Assembly: GCA_001584585.1 (NCBI GenBank)
Contig: LSYV01000004.1
Coordinates: 108,625 to 160,864 of the forward strand
From: Gonium pectorale
Lineage: Eukaryota; Chlorophyta; Chlorophyceae; Chlamydomonadales; Volvocaceae
Direction of reading: 5' to 3'
DNA length: 52,240 nt
The notes beneath the pieces are model-generated. The model was given only the letters and a program-made list of their open reading frames with translations, was not told where the DNA came from and searched no databases. Each line of letters begins with the position of its first letter. Within the stretch, counting starts at the first letter, position 1. The translations under genes and the position numbers were made by a program. Of the stretch, positions 1 through 10,610 are shown in pieces.

Positions 1-412
1 GTCACGGGTACGCACGTATTCGGTTCGTGTGACGGTAAAAGGGCCCGACAGCTGTCGTACCCGATTGGTGCACACGCCCATTTTTTACGGTAATCCGTCA
101 TTTGCATGCCTTGAGGCGTGTTGAAGCTGAACCATATGTTGTCAGTCACAGTTGGGATGAGTGGAAACGCTCCAGTGCAGTTGGCACCTTGAAACATCTT
201 GTCGTTTGTCGTCGTTTCTTTTGCGGTTGGATACTCGACGGTTTCTTTACAGAGCATGGCGTAGTATATGGAAACCATGGTTCACTACGTTCCACGGGAG
301 TGAACCCACACGGTTGTACGGCTGTTGTGTCGTAAGAGGGTGGTACTTTTTTTGCGTCTGCATGGGTATGAGGGGGGGTATGGATGATGGGGGGAGGGGG
401 GGTCCGGCGCCT
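1..412. other. Left-edge non-coding stretch
   Basis: I see no recognisable gene here. The longest open frames are under 110 codons and their translations have no family signature. A G-rich tract runs through about 370-402. The dispersed repeat listed next begins at about 413. Confidence 0.5.
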
Positions 413-672
413 CGCAGGTCCGCGGCCTAAGCACACTCCAAGATCGGCACAAGGCCTCCATACAATCATCTCGACAGCGCTACCACGGCGGTTCCCAGCG
501 CGTCACAACGGCACACGACTCCAAGATATACTAAAGCCGACTCACGGCGAGGCAGATACGGGAAGATGCAAAACTACCAACCGACACGGAGTGCCAAACC
601 CATGGCAACCCGATGGTCTAACTGAACCCTCGGAATGTACAACGTCACGAAACGTATTACGTCCCGATATGG
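413..672 (+). repeat. Dispersed repeat, copy 1
   Basis: This block matches 46512-47003 in the same orientation. Shared strings include the stretch around ACACGACTCC, CTAAAGCCGACT, GGCGAGGCAGAT, GGGAAGATGCAAA, CTAACTGAACCCTCGGA and TATTACGTCCCGA. Copy 1 lacks the 176-bp insertion and the short tandem duplication found in copy 2, so it probably shows the uninterrupted form of this part. No coding capacity was recognised. The outer boundaries are approximate. Confidence 0.8.
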
Positions 673-2188
673 AGGCTCTACTTGATTGCGGACGCTTGAG
701 AACGACGGCCGCCTCGCGTTTTAGTGCTTGAGTTGCGCTATGTGAGCGCTAGCGTTGTCGGAGACGTCGTGCTTTCGTTGGCGAAGGAACTCATAATACA
801 ATGCATGAGGCCCAAAGCGAGGGCGCGCACGTGAACTGCTTGGCGATGTGTGCCGTACGTCTTGGATAGCGCGCCTTTATTACATCACATAATCCTGTTG
901 ATGTCACTGGGATGGTCAAATGTTTTGGGGAATTATTGGTACCTAACGGCTGTCGTGACAGCTGACGTGTCATCATGTGTGCGCGGGCTTCTCGCGTGGC
1001 CTGCAACAGGCAGTTAGCAACCGTTGTGTCGACCGTTTCTGTTGGGACATTACCAACCAACCATGCCTGCATCGGCACGTCAATGGTATGGATACCGCGC
1101 GTGCCAAACGTGTGCTTGCTGTTGATGGCGTAAGTACGTCGAGGCAGTGAGTGATGGCTCAAGGAGGACACCCCGTCCGCGACAGCAGTTCGGCGCCGTC
1201 AAGCCGTTTGCTGGGCAGCTTTTGCATTGCTCCCAAGCAGCAAATCATTCAGAGCTCTCTCGTAAAGTGACCTGTAACACCTCTGATTGAACGGTGCGCG
1301 CTTTCCCAAGGCAACGCCACTTTGAGCCTACGTTCGCAAGTGATCCTACTTGCGTATTGGGTAAGCATGCGACGGCCTAGGCGTGCGTCGAACGCGACCC
1401 TCGACCATCGCATGCGCTACCGAGCGAGCGACTCTTCCACCGAACGAAGCACGCAGGGGAGTTGTCTGCTATCAACAACGTCAAGCAGTGTAAGCATCAA
1501 AAACCATGTCACGATACACGACAATCCACGTAGGAACTGTTCATTATCTGCGCGGTCCTACATGCATATCCACGCACAAGCTCAAGCGGAGATCAGCGGC
1601 ATCGGTCTGCCAAGCGGCATTATCGATTGGCGGATGCATTCCCCATCGCATAATAACTTTGCACTCGCTTCTGGGCCTGCACTGAACAGCGAATGCACGT
1701 GTGCATGGCAGCTGACGCCAGCATCCTTGCTCCATGATCTCCTCGTTGCTAACCCTTGTGCTTGCGGCCGCCGGACTTGCGCGGCTCCGGAAGCGCGCGG
1801 CATTACGGGCGGGTCTCTGCCACGCTCGCCCATCCACTGCAGCTCAGCCAGATGAGGCCATACAACTTGTCGATCCGAATGCCCGACAAGGCCGGTATAC
1901 ATACTTTCGCCCATCCAGTCGCTCGGCCAGTCCGTCTTGATACGTCGCCTGGTAAGCTCTACGCTACCCCCTTGACGTCTGCAAATCCTCGACGCAAAGC
2001 TTGGCAGCCACATCATCCTATCGAACTCCAGCGCCAGCCAACCCGTGTCCGGCCCTGCCGCCGCACGCCTGTTGCGGGCTCGCGGCCGAAACGCCGCACG
2101 CAAGCGAAGCCAGCCCACTCGGACCCGCAGCAGGCCTGCCAGCAGCGGCGCTTTCTGCCGCGGTGGCGGTTGTTGCCAAGCTGCCGCC
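673..2188. other. No convincing gene
   Basis: Several open frames of 100-256 codons overlap here on both strands. None has a recognisable domain, and most are GC-rich mirror frames. A 126-codon minus-strand frame at 791-1171 reads fairly evenly and could be an exon, but I cannot support it. The minus frame at 1582-2352 is arginine/alanine-rich and looks like a shadow. Confidence 0.4.
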
Positions 2189-2962
2189 TTAGCCTGAGCC
2201 AGCATCTTTTCGAAGAGGTTGCGCAGCAACACGGACAACGGCACCCGTGTCGTCACCTGTGCCGAAGGAGTTCTGTGCCTCAGTCGCGCGCTGCTGCCGC
2301 CGCGTGCACATGCGACTCGGCTGCTGCAACTGCTGGTGTCCGCGCGCAACACCCGGAGATGGCGAGACCGGCTCAGCCCCTGCTGCTACGGGTGCTGCAG
2401 CAGGGGCCACCGACGCTCCCTGTCCAAGCGGAGACAGAGCAATGTAGATGTGGCGCTGCGTGCGATCTCCTCCGCCGATACGAACCTTAGTTGAGCAGTT
2501 GACACTGAAACCTAGCTTCTTGCATACACTGGCGTCGATCTGTAAGTGCAGTTCACTCGCCTCCTTCATGCGGATGCACTTGAGCACGGCTCCACTCCGG
2601 ACGAAGCCGGTTTCCTGGCCGCGAGTGTCGAATGTCACGACATTCAGGACGACGGACCTGCCTATACGAGGCAGGACGTCGCCAAGGCACCGCTTCAGCA
2701 TCTTACGGGTCTCCTTAGTCACGCGGGCCGTCGTGTTCCCCACACATATGTCGTACTCGGGGCTCCAGCTTGCAGTCTCCGCATCTGCCCAGGCCATATG
2801 CCCCGAAACCGGCGGTGGCGGCGCGATGGGGGCGAACGGCGCGCCCTCAGCCGCCATTGGACCACCGGACGGGCCCGCCCCAGAGGTGTCATTGCGCTGT
2901 CCGGTGGCCAGCCTAGGCGCCCCCTGAGGTGTGTGACAGCGGGTAGAGATGCAACTTTTCAA
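2189..2962 (-). CDS. Hypothetical protein segment of paralogous locus A
   Basis: This is an open frame of 257 codons on the minus strand. The central part (residues about 72-180) is not low-complexity. It has mixed hydrophobic and charged sequence containing TKETRKMLKRCLGDVLPRIG and a later IDASVCKKLGF, as expected of a folded domain. The flanks are rich in Ala, Pro, Gly and Gln, typical of volvocine proteins. I do not recognise the family. It is probably one of the 3'-terminal exons of locus A, which also holds the segments at 3384-3767, 4139-5764, 6196-6495 and 6775-7414. The exon borders and the start are not established. Confidence 0.4.
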   Translation of the reverse strand: MKSCISTRCHTPQGAPRLATGQRNDTSGAGPSGGPMAAEGAPFAPIAPPPPVSGHMAWADAETASWSPEYDICVGNTTARVTKETRKMLKRCLGDVLPRIGRSVVLNVVTFDTRGQETGFVRSGAVLKCIRMKEASELHLQIDASVCKKLGFSVNCSTKVRIGGGDRTQRHIYIALSPLGQGASVAPAAAPVAAGAEPVSPSPGVARGHQQLQQPSRMCTRRQQRATEAQNSFGTGDDTGAVVRVAAQPLRKDAGSG

Positions 2963-3228
2963 TGCAAATCTCAGGCGCAGCTTACAGGGGGGCAGGGCAC
3001 AAAGGCAGCGCGCTGAATTTTTGAATGGACATGGAGATTGTATTGGAACTGGAGGTTTGTGGCTCCGACATCAACCGATAGGCAGTCAATAGGGACTCGG
3101 CACAGAGGCTAATACTACTCAGCGATAGGCAATGTAGAGGGCATCCTTAACCGCCTTGACCCCAACGCAGCTTGTAATTGATGGAAAACCGGGTCTCAGT
3201 GTTCCACCGTTGCCAGAGTCATGTTTGC

Positions 3229-3345
3229 TCACCTGAGGCCCTGATGGGGATGCTTTCGTTCCCAGTCCTTGCAGACACCGGTCGTTGCGACTCTCCACGC
3301 CCGCGTCAGCCCGCTAGCGACGGTGGAGCCGGGGAATCAGGGAGG
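3229..3345 (-). CDS. Candidate exon of locus A with conserved splice donor
   Basis: On the minus strand this stretch ends in GGGCCTCAG followed by GTGAGC, an excellent donor, with the exon ending at 3233. A similar stretch with the same exon end and a GTGGGC donor occurs at 7768-7880 in locus B. Conservation of both sequence and junction supports a real exon in two paralogous genes. The reading frame was not settled. Confidence 0.35.
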
Positions 3346-3383
3346 ATGAGTCAATCGGTCGTCCATTCAGCACAGGTGGACCT

Positions 3384-3767
3384 CTACTGATACTTATGAC
3401 GGTGAAGCCCGCGCATACCCGACATGTTCTTCGCCATTCCACAGCATCTTACCGGCACGGGGCTTCCCGATGCTCCGTTTGGGTGAACATTAGTGGCAGC
3501 TCCCAGCAGGCCGAGACTTCGGCGCAGCACGTTGGGCCGCCTGACGTCGTCACTGACGTGCTGGCGGCCCAGGTCCGCAACATTCAGCGTGCCCACCAGC
3601 GGCATCAGCTCCGCCAGGAAGTCATGGCATGCTCCCGTGTCCAGCTGCCGTTCCTTCCCCGCGGTTGCAAGACAGCATTTGGCAGCACGCTTCATGTCTC
3701 CTGCGGTGGTGAACGTCCCAAGGGGCGAGGTTGCCTGAGGTGAGCTGGTAAATGTACCATACTCCAA
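3384..3767 (-). CDS. Hypothetical protein segment, locus A
   Basis: This minus-strand open frame of 127 codons reads as an ordinary helical protein sequence, with HDFLAELMPLVGTLNVADLG near the middle and RRPNVLRRSLGLLGAATNV after it. The regular leucine spacing would fit a helical-repeat (armadillo-like) fragment, but that is only an impression. It lies in the run of minus-strand segments that make up locus A. The exon limits are unknown. Confidence 0.35.
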   Translation of the reverse strand: MEYGTFTSSPQATSPLGTFTTAGDMKRAAKCCLATAGKERQLDTGACHDFLAELMPLVGTLNVADLGRQHVSDDVRRPNVLRRSLGLLGAATNVHPNGASGSPVPVRCCGMAKNMSGMRGLHRHKYQ

Positions 3768-4138
3768 GGCGCCAACGGTTCCCAGGCAACAATTTGCAAG
3801 CGAGGACGAACGAATGGCCCTTCAGAATGGGCCTTTGTGTTCCCCTGCGTCTTCACCCTCCGTAGCTGCAGCTATGGGTGCCACAAGTATCGGTATGTCA
3901 AACTTCTCCAACCCCCAGTCCCCTTCATACGCATCATGCCGTACAGTGCAGGCCTACATGCGGCGTATGGACTACATACGGAAAGCCTCGGTGCTAACGC
4001 CAGAGCCCCGGTACATACCGCCCCACAGCTCGGTGAAGGGGCCGGCGCCCAAGTCGCATTCGAGCTCGTCATCCGACGCCACATGCTGCAGACGAGGAGG
4101 TCAGGAAGGGCCAGAGGCAACAAGCAAGGTTAAGCATG

Positions 4139-5764
4139 CTATCGGGTCGCTCGTCTTCTGAAAGCTGTCCTCCGGCCTGTTGCGTATAAGTTACAACGCG
4201 CACGTTGCCATTTGTGATCGGCGATTTGGAAGCGTATAGGGGAGCACACACGTACGAGGAAAACCCTTCGAACGGAAATGTAGTCCGAAAACCCGCCCAC
4301 CTGGTCTGGGGTTCCGGCAGCGCCGCCGGCGGGCGGCGGGGATGTCTCAGCCTTCTGCAGCGTGCGGCCAATTTTGGGATCGCGCCGCAACATGGCTGGT
4401 AAACCGGCGGCCCCAGCTCCGGCCGCAGCGACCAGGGCAGCTGACTGCCAAGCCGGTATCCCCCTTTCGGACGCTCGCAGCGGCGGCGGCGGCGGCTGAA
4501 CCGTCTGCAGCGGAGCTGCCGCCGCCTGGGAGCTGGTCTGGCGCCCCGACGCTGGGCGGCGCGGAGCGCTGAGCGCCACACCAGGTCCCGCTCCCACGCC
4601 TGCGCCAACGGCTCGGGCAACGTCCAGCTGTCGTCCCTCATCCGACATTCCCCGAGCGCCTCCGACGGCATCCGCGTTGTCTCCCGTGGCAAACGTTAGG
4701 TGCGGCGGAGAGCAGAGTGCCGCGCAAGGCGCCGCTGCCCCTCCTGCGGCAGCGGCGCCGTTCGAAAGCGGGACAGCGACGTCGTTATCCAACGGCCTAC
4801 GAGCCCCAGCGACTGCAGCAGCCAATGGCGCCTGCTTCGCAGCGCCCACGTATCGCTCCTGCGGCGCTGCAGGCAACACGGCACTTGATTGTGCGTCTGG
4901 CTTCTTGATGCTGGGGCTAGCAGGCGCCGCGCTGGCTCCTGCGCCAGCGGCGCCGCACGAGCGGGGCTCCAGGACATCGCCACGGGGCGACGAGGGCCCC
5001 ATGTTCCGCACGGCCGATACAGAGGGAGCCATGCCGCCGCCAACGTCCGCTGCCTCGTTGCTGCCGGCCGGTGCATGCTCACCGCTGCCGAGCGCTCCGC
5101 CCTCCTCCACGTGCTGACGGCCCGGCGAGGAAGGCGTCACGCCGCGCAGCCCGCCCGCCGCCGGGTTAGATGCCGCGGCCATCTCGACCGCAGGTTTGTC
5201 CGAGAGCGCAGATGGTGTCGCATGGCGGCGCCTTAACCCATCATCGGCCTCCGGTCTGTGCCCCTCGGCGGCCGGAGTGGACAAGACGCCGTGGTCGCTC
5301 GCCTCACGTGCAGTCCCGCTACTGGTGACAGCAGCCGCGCTGTCGCTGCTTCCAGAACAAGGGGCTGGAAGGCCATCAGCTGGGGCTGATGGCCTCCTGT
5401 TGTCGCCAACTGGAGATGGCTGGCTCGTGGACGGCCCAGTACCTAGCCCGTCTGTCTCCTCGGCCAGGTCGCACTGACTGACTGCATCCCGATGTGCGTC
5501 GTCATGCGGGAGGTCGTCCGACGGCGCGTTGATCTTGACGGCAGCTGAGGGTAAGTTCAGCAGCGCGAGACGATCCTTTGGCACGTCGTTGCCCATGGCA
5601 GTAAGTGCCAGTCGCGGCGCCTGTAACGTGCGGAGAAGTGGGGTAATGTTTTGAAAGACGGTCTCAGTAAAGCAGCCGGAGGCGCATGTCATCCCAATTC
5701 GTCGAAGGCTCAATGGTTGAAGGCTTCCAGGCTGGGTAGCTCCCAGGCGGGGTGGTGGTGCCAT
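4139..5764 (-). CDS. Ala/Ser/Pro-rich protein segment, locus A paralog
   Basis: This is a minus-strand frame of up to 541 codons. The real exon probably covers only part of it, because the last third overlaps arginine-rich mirror frames. Near the N terminus is a short leucine-patterned stretch (ITPLLRTLQAPRLALT). Most of the rest is a disordered Ala/Ser/Gly/Pro linker. A 210-bp block inside it (4925-5134) matches 8574-8783 at roughly 90% by eye, and both read in the same frame, with RQHVEEGGALGSGEH conserved. That in-frame conservation is the best evidence that it is coding. Function unknown. Confidence 0.45.
   Translation of the reverse strand: MAPPPRLGATQPGSLQPLSLRRIGMTCASGCFTETVFQNITPLLRTLQAPRLALTAMGNDVPKDRLALLNLPSAAVKINAPSDDLPHDDAHRDAVSQCDLAEETDGLGTGPSTSQPSPVGDNRRPSAPADGLPAPCSGSSDSAAAVTSSGTAREASDHGVLSTPAAEGHRPEADDGLRRRHATPSALSDKPAVEMAAASNPAAGGLRGVTPSSPGRQHVEEGGALGSGEHAPAGSNEAADVGGGMAPSVSAVRNMGPSSPRGDVLEPRSCGAAGAGASAAPASPSIKKPDAQSSAVLPAAPQERYVGAAKQAPLAAAVAGARRPLDNDVAVPLSNGAAAAGGAAAPCAALCSPPHLTFATGDNADAVGGARGMSDEGRQLDVARAVGAGVGAGPGVALSAPRRPASGRQTSSQAAAAPLQTVQPPPPPLRASERGIPAWQSAALVAAAGAGAAGLPAMLRRDPKIGRTLQKAETSPPPAGGAAGTPDQVGGFSDYISVRRVFLVRVCSPIRFQIADHKWQRARCNLYATGRRTAFRRRATR
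4925..5134 (+). repeat. Paralogous block A (pairs with 8574-8783)
   Basis: About 210 bp aligns end to end with 8574-8783 in the same orientation, with scattered substitutions and one small indel. It lies inside the minus-strand frames of loci A and B and keeps the reading frame. This fits a tandem gene duplication or recurrent gene conversion rather than a mobile repeat. Confidence 0.85.
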
Positions 5765-6195
5765 AGTTCATAGTCACGAGTCTGCAGACCGTAGACCGTA
5801 ACACTGGACACTGCGCCCGCGATGTCGATATACTTGCGCCATTCCCTTGTGAAAACCCAACACGCCGTCCACTCTGCCTTGAACGCCTGCGGACTGATCC
5901 CGGGGCACACCCATGTCGTACGACATGCCCCCCTTCCCACCGTACTACCAGCAGGCTCCCCATGAACCTGCTTACGAGTTCGACCCCTACCTTCGTGTGA
6001 GGTGCCTTGGAGCACTTGAATGCGCCGCAAGGTTGAAGCCCCTCACTCGCAAACCTCCCCTGCGGGCGAACGGCAAACGCATGCTGAGAATAAATAGCAA
6101 CCTTTTCGCCATTGCTGCGTAATTAATCGGCAGGGCAATGGACACATGATAACTGTATTGTCAACGCCTCAACGAAAGAAATGAGCCTACCTGGT

Positions 6196-6495
6196 CATGA
6201 GCGAAGGCATCTTGGGCCATGAGGCTCTTCTCCAGCTGCATCGCCGGTCCAGGCGCCTGCGTATTCAATGCCACTGTGGGCCGAACCGCCGGCGGCGGCG
6301 CTGCAGCTGCAGTTGATGCCGGCGGAAGCTGCGCCGCTGCGACGGGCGTTGCTGCGCTGCCTGCAGAGGACGACTCTGAACCGCCAGACACACGGACACG
6401 AACGGCTCCGCAGGGCTCCCGGCGGGTCGGTTGTCCTCGATTAGCGTCAGGGGCAGACCCCACCAGCCCTTCCTCGCCGTTCCATGGCATCTTCG
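6196..6495 (-). CDS. Candidate exon, locus A
   Basis: On the minus strand a stretch with a usable acceptor (TTTCAG-like) is followed by a frame beginning EAKMPWNGEEGLVGSAP. It continues through Ser/Ala/Pro-rich sequence and ends in a CAG/GTAGGC donor. The composition matches the neighbouring locus A segments. No domain is recognised. The borders come from splice consensus only. Confidence 0.35.
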
Positions 6496-6774
6496 CCTCC
6501 TGAAAGAGCAACAACGAACAATGCGAAAGCGGTTTGTGATTGTGCAAGTACTCCACGGCACAGAAAGGATGGAACAAGACATCGAAGGAAGCGATTTAAG
6601 AGGACAATGAGCGCAACCCACATGGACAACGCCCTACCCGCGTTTCTGCTCCAGCAGCAGCGGAGGCAAGGGGTAGCGACGGCGAGGGCACCTAGCCTAT
6701 TACTTAAGACGCCGCATCTACACGAATCAAGACGCAACCCCAAGGCGAGAGACCGTTACCGACCTGTGCGTGAG

Positions 6775-7414
6775 CAGCGGCGGCGGTTGCTCCCCGAAGG
6801 TCCGGTGCCAAGTTGCCACCCGAAGCAGGGGCATCCGTATGGGCATGGGCTTCGGAGGCGGCGCCAGGCTGCCCGGGCACAGACATTGAGCTGCTGGCGT
6901 TCTGGGCAAGAGCAACGGCCTCGGAATCGCCGCCGCGAGATGCTGCCCCTGCCACGCTCGAGAGCGTATTGGTCATGCTTGAAATGATTCCGCGTGCCAC
7001 TCCGTCACCGTCCAAGCGCTGACGCTTGCCGGGCACTGCGCCCGGTCCCCAAAGAGGAGGGACTGCGTAATCTGCCCCTGCGGGCTCTCTGTCAGGCACC
7101 GGCGCGCAGGCAGCTGCGCGCTTGCTGCTGGTGCTGGGAGTCGCTGATGCAGCGAAAGCAGCTGGGTTGGACCCTGCGCCATGAGCGCCGGCAGGGCTTC
7201 CCGCCAGCCCCACTACGGCAGACCCTCTGAGCTCGCTACCGCTGACCGTGCCAAGCAACGGCAGGGAGCATGATGTGGACAGGCCGCCCGACGCTTCTTG
7301 ATCAGCTTGTGGACGCGACCATCCAAGATCCTGCACGCGCATGAAGGGATGCCAAACATCCACCACCGTCAGGCCCGCATTCACCTGGTGGAACCCAGCC
7401 GGCCGTTCCCCCAA
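6775..7414 (-). CDS. Candidate exon of locus A with a possible nuclear signal
   Basis: This minus-strand frame starts with a structured piece (GLTVVDVWHPFMRVQDLGWS) and becomes Ala/Ser/Gly-rich. It contains a basic patch, GKRQRLDGDG, resembling a short nuclear localisation signal. It ends at a GCACAG/GTCGGT donor near 6775. If joined to the downstream segments it would be an N-terminal exon of locus A. Identity unknown. Confidence 0.35.
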
Positions 7415-7767
7415 CCCATCCGTGAGTTGCCACCTTCACCTGCTGCGCACGCCGCCGCTCGCTGCCGGTGGCTTGACATGTCAACGCCGCAGTCATCACT
7501 GACGCCGTAGCGCCTGGCGGACTGAAGCCGTGTGCCTGAGGGTTGGCGGTGAACAGGATGAGGTGTTGTTCCGCTACGGATTGATCACTAGAATGGCGTT
7601 GGTGCTTGAGGCACAGCGGCCGGTACTATCGGGCGTTAGGCCATGAAGGGGATGCCTGTATGCTGGTTATATATTGACCGCCTTAATCACACCTCGGCTC
7701 CATTAGGTTATGTTGGTAACCCGGGGGCGCACATGTGCCTTCCCTCCCCATTGCCAAAGCCCTGGTT
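7415..7767. other. Spacer between loci A and B
   Basis: No gene is recognised in this stretch. It probably holds the boundary of the two tandem minus-strand loci, meaning the 5' region of A and the 3' region of B. TATATATTGA near 7670 is AT-rich, but no promoter can be defended. Confidence 0.3.
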
Positions 7768-7880
7768 GCCCACCTGAGGCCCTGCTGGCGGGGTTTCTGC
7801 GGTTTCAAGCCGCTGCTGTTGCCAGTCGTTGCGGCTCCAGGCCCGGGCGTCAGCTCGCTGGTGACGAGGGAGCAGGGGTA
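7768..7880 (-). CDS. Candidate exon of locus B with conserved splice donor
   Basis: This matches 3229-3345. The exon ends GGGCCTCAG at 7774, followed by a GTGGGC donor. In one frame the minus strand reads Pro/Gly/Gln-rich sequence. The shared junction links it to locus A. Confidence 0.35.
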
Positions 7881-8060
7881 TAAACGGAATGAGTCCGTCG
7901 GTCAATGGCAACACGCTTGGAGCTGCACCCTGACACGGCTGCAGCACGATGAATGCAGGCGACAGCAAACACATGTCATATCGGCAAGACAATGCGGCAC
8001 GCAAAGCATCAGGTGATGCCGCGAGATCGCGCGCCTGAGGCTGGACGGGCGAACATGAGC

Positions 8061-10019
8061 CTACTCGGTACCGACACAGAACACCGCTGAAATAATGATG
8101 TGCGGGGAACCATGATCAGTGGCAGGGGTTCCATGCAGGGCAGCCAAAGTAAAAGGCCTTCTGAGTGGACGGTAACACTCAAGGCACCAACGCAACAGGC
8201 TGCTGTAGCTTTTAAATTCCCCTTGCGCACAGCCTCTCAACAAAAGTGCAGGCCTCCTACCCGTTCTTGAGCCCACCTGCTCTTGAGCCCCATCACTGGC
8301 GGAAGCGATACGCAGGGGCGCCACAGCTTCCTGCTGCGTACTGCGCGTAATGGGCCTCTGTCGCGGGTTGGCGGACGGACCGGCTGTCTGTGGTTGCTGC
8401 TGCTCGTCCGTGTCGACGCCAGAACCAGCTGCCGTCGCCAGGGCAGGCCCCCACGAGGCATCCGCCGCTGTGGCAGAAGACGGCGCCGGTTGGTATGCGC
8501 GGCTCTGAGCCGCAGCATAGCCGATCTGGCGGCCCGCTGCTAACAGGCCCGGAGCGCCAAGCACCACAGCAAGCGCCGCACTGGCTCCTGCGCCAGCGGC
8601 GACGCACGAGCGGGGCTCCAGAACATCGCCACAGGGCGACGAGGGCCCCATGTCCCGCACGGCCGCTACCGAGGGAGCCATCGCGCCGCCAACGCCCGCT
8701 GCCTCGTTGCTGCTGCCCGGTGCATGCTCACCGCTGCCGAGCGCTCCGCCCTCTTCCACGTGCTGACGGTCCGGCGAGGAGGAGCTGTCTACGTAAGATC
8801 TGAATAGCGCGTCCGTGACACTCGCGCACAGCAACGCCCGTAACCTGGAATGGACCGTGCCGTCCAGACACTGCGAACTAAACGGCGAGCTCTTGACACC
8901 GCACTCCCTGCTGACGGTCTGTGTACCGCAGTCGACGCTGCAATTGCTGGCGGCACTAGCGCTGTCCTGCGCCGCGTTGGGGCATGAAGCCGTTACAGCG
9001 ACACGCTGTCCTGCCGGCGGGGACGCAGAAGACGGTCGGGTTCCATGGAGCAAGCTGGTTGGCAGTTTCGGCCCGTCAGCGTCGGCGCCAGAAGCAGGGA
9101 TAGACGTGGGCGCCGGCGCCACCGACAGGGCGGGCGCTTTATGCCGGTGGGCGCGTTCGGGAGCCGCCCCATCGCCTTCCTTGCGCAGCAATGAGAAGCT
9201 GCGGAGGCCCGTACGCCGTTGCTGAGAATGCCTCGGAGGTGCTGTCCCCACACCGCTGCCCGCTGATTGGACCATGGCGTTGCACGGAAGGCTGCTGCCG
9301 TGGACCCCGCCAAGGGGTCCGACGCCGCTCATATGAGGGGTGCCGATAGCCCGGCCTGCAGCTGTGTATGGCCGCGGCTGAACGTCACGTAGTGGCGATC
9401 TCATCGCTTGCTGCCCAGGAGAAGCATGCCTTCCGGTGTTAAGGGCCGGCGGCGGCCCAGTCATGTCCATGGCTCCGTCTCGTGGCCATGCTGCTGAGTC
9501 AGGGACTAGAGAATACAGTCTCAGGGGCAGCAATCCCACCGGCGCAGGCTGGATGAGCACCATAGGCGGTCCCGTGGGCAAATCGAACGTGATGGCCAAG
9601 GGAGACCTTGGAGCTACCTGCGGGTAGGGGACCGGATGGATACATAAGCAAGTAATGTAACCTCTGACATGAGGTACTGCTCGGCTACAACGCCCTGAGG
9701 TCCAAGCTAGCCTGCTATACAAATCTACGCAATTTCCTGGATTTGTACAGCGTAAACGTGCGGCATATGTACGACATGTGAACATAGTCACAGAGCAAGA
9801 AGTGTTCAACATCCTGCTCAACATCCCCCAACTCACTGCAGCTGGGACGTCAGGCACGTCAAGCTGAAGCAACTCAGGTGGTGCAGCCAGGACGGGTTGG
9901 GCTTGATTCCGCTCCAGGTTGAGGCAAGTAACCTCAGGAAGCTCGCAAAGGCGCAGGACAAGGGGAATCCTCCCTAGGGGAGGCTGCGGCGCTCCAAATG
10001 CATCCAGAACAGCACTCAT
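8061..10019 (-). CDS. Large Ala/Ser/Pro-rich protein segment, locus B
   Basis: This minus-strand frame of 652 codons is the longest gap-free open frame in the window. Its N-terminal ~70 residues are leucine-patterned (IPLVLRLCELPEVTCLNLER, then PELLQLDVPDVP), faintly like leucine-rich repeats. The rest is a disordered Ser/Ala/Pro/Gly-rich region with a basic stretch, RHSQQRRTGLRSFSLLRKEG. The block at 8574-8783 is shared in frame with the 4139-5764 segment. It is likely one or more exons of a tandem paralog of locus A. I do not recognise the family and do not assert a function. Confidence 0.5.
   Translation of the reverse strand: MSAVLDAFGAPQPPLGRIPLVLRLCELPEVTCLNLERNQAQPVLAAPPELLQLDVPDVPAAVSWGMLSRMLNTSCSVTMFTCRTYAARLRCTNPGNCVDLYSRLAWTSGRCSRAVPHVRGYITCLCIHPVPYPQVAPRSPLAITFDLPTGPPMVLIQPAPVGLLPLRLYSLVPDSAAWPRDGAMDMTGPPPALNTGRHASPGQQAMRSPLRDVQPRPYTAAGRAIGTPHMSGVGPLGGVHGSSLPCNAMVQSAGSGVGTAPPRHSQQRRTGLRSFSLLRKEGDGAAPERAHRHKAPALSVAPAPTSIPASGADADGPKLPTSLLHGTRPSSASPPAGQRVAVTASCPNAAQDSASAASNCSVDCGTQTVSRECGVKSSPFSSQCLDGTVHSRLRALLCASVTDALFRSYVDSSSSPDRQHVEEGGALGSGEHAPGSSNEAAGVGGAMAPSVAAVRDMGPSSPCGDVLEPRSCVAAGAGASAALAVVLGAPGLLAAGRQIGYAAAQSRAYQPAPSSATAADASWGPALATAAGSGVDTDEQQQPQTAGPSANPRQRPITRSTQQEAVAPLRIASASDGAQEQVGSRTGRRPALLLRGCAQGEFKSYSSLLRWCLECYRPLRRPFTLAALHGTPATDHGSPHIIISAVFCVGTE
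8574..8783 (+). repeat. Paralogous block B (pairs with 4925-5134)
   Basis: This is the partner of 4925-5134, in the same orientation. It keeps the minus-strand frame with RQHVEEGGALGSGEH in both copies. Confidence 0.85.
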
Positions 10020-10093
10020 CTGGTTGGAGTATAGGGCAAGACAGGAACGAAAGAAGTCGCAAGTCGCTGGCCCGACAACCAGCTTTGAAAACT

Positions 10094-10610
10094 TCAGCCA
10101 GCTAAGCCAGCAAGGCTTTTGAGCACAACTTGCCCCTCTTGAGGTTCAGTGACAAACCTCTTCAGTGCCATGCAACCGATCAACGCGCTAAACTGTGTGT
10201 CTGCGTCAACAACACAATGTCCGCAAGCCGCACGTACCTGCGGGCCCACCAGCTCCATGCCTGCTTGTAACAGCGTGTCCACGAGGTCGCCGTCAGTGAA
10301 GCACAGGCCAAAGGGGATACCCAGAGGCTGCAACCAGTTCCGCAGAACCTTTCGTGGAACCACAGCGGAAAAGGCAAACAAAGGTGGGAATCAGTTGGTG
10401 GGCAACCGCATGCTGTACCACAACGACACCCACCTGCAGAACTGTCCCCAGCGGGTCGCAGCTGTTGAAGGCACGGTTTATGACGACTTCTATCAGGCAC
10501 CCCTGGCAGCCGCGCAGCCTACAAAAGCAGACATGTGAAACACAGATTATACAAGGGTTTGGTTTAGAATTGAGCCCAAGGCACGTGCCAGCAGAGGGAC
10601 TCACCATGCG
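10094..10610 (-). CDS. Two candidate exons, locus B 5' part
   Basis: The first piece is on the minus strand at about 10430-10522. It starts after TTTGTAG and reads LRGCQGCLIEVVINRAFN and on to GTVLQ, with a CAG/GTGGGT donor. The second, at about 10094-10355, starts after an AAAG acceptor with VLRNWLQPLGIPFGLCFTDG and stops after LAGLAG. Both read like folded protein, and joining them keeps the frame (Q then V). The join to the upstream piece at 10611-10866 leaves the phase off by one at the obvious sites. An exon border may be misjudged, or the gene may be damaged. Family unknown. Confidence 0.4.
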
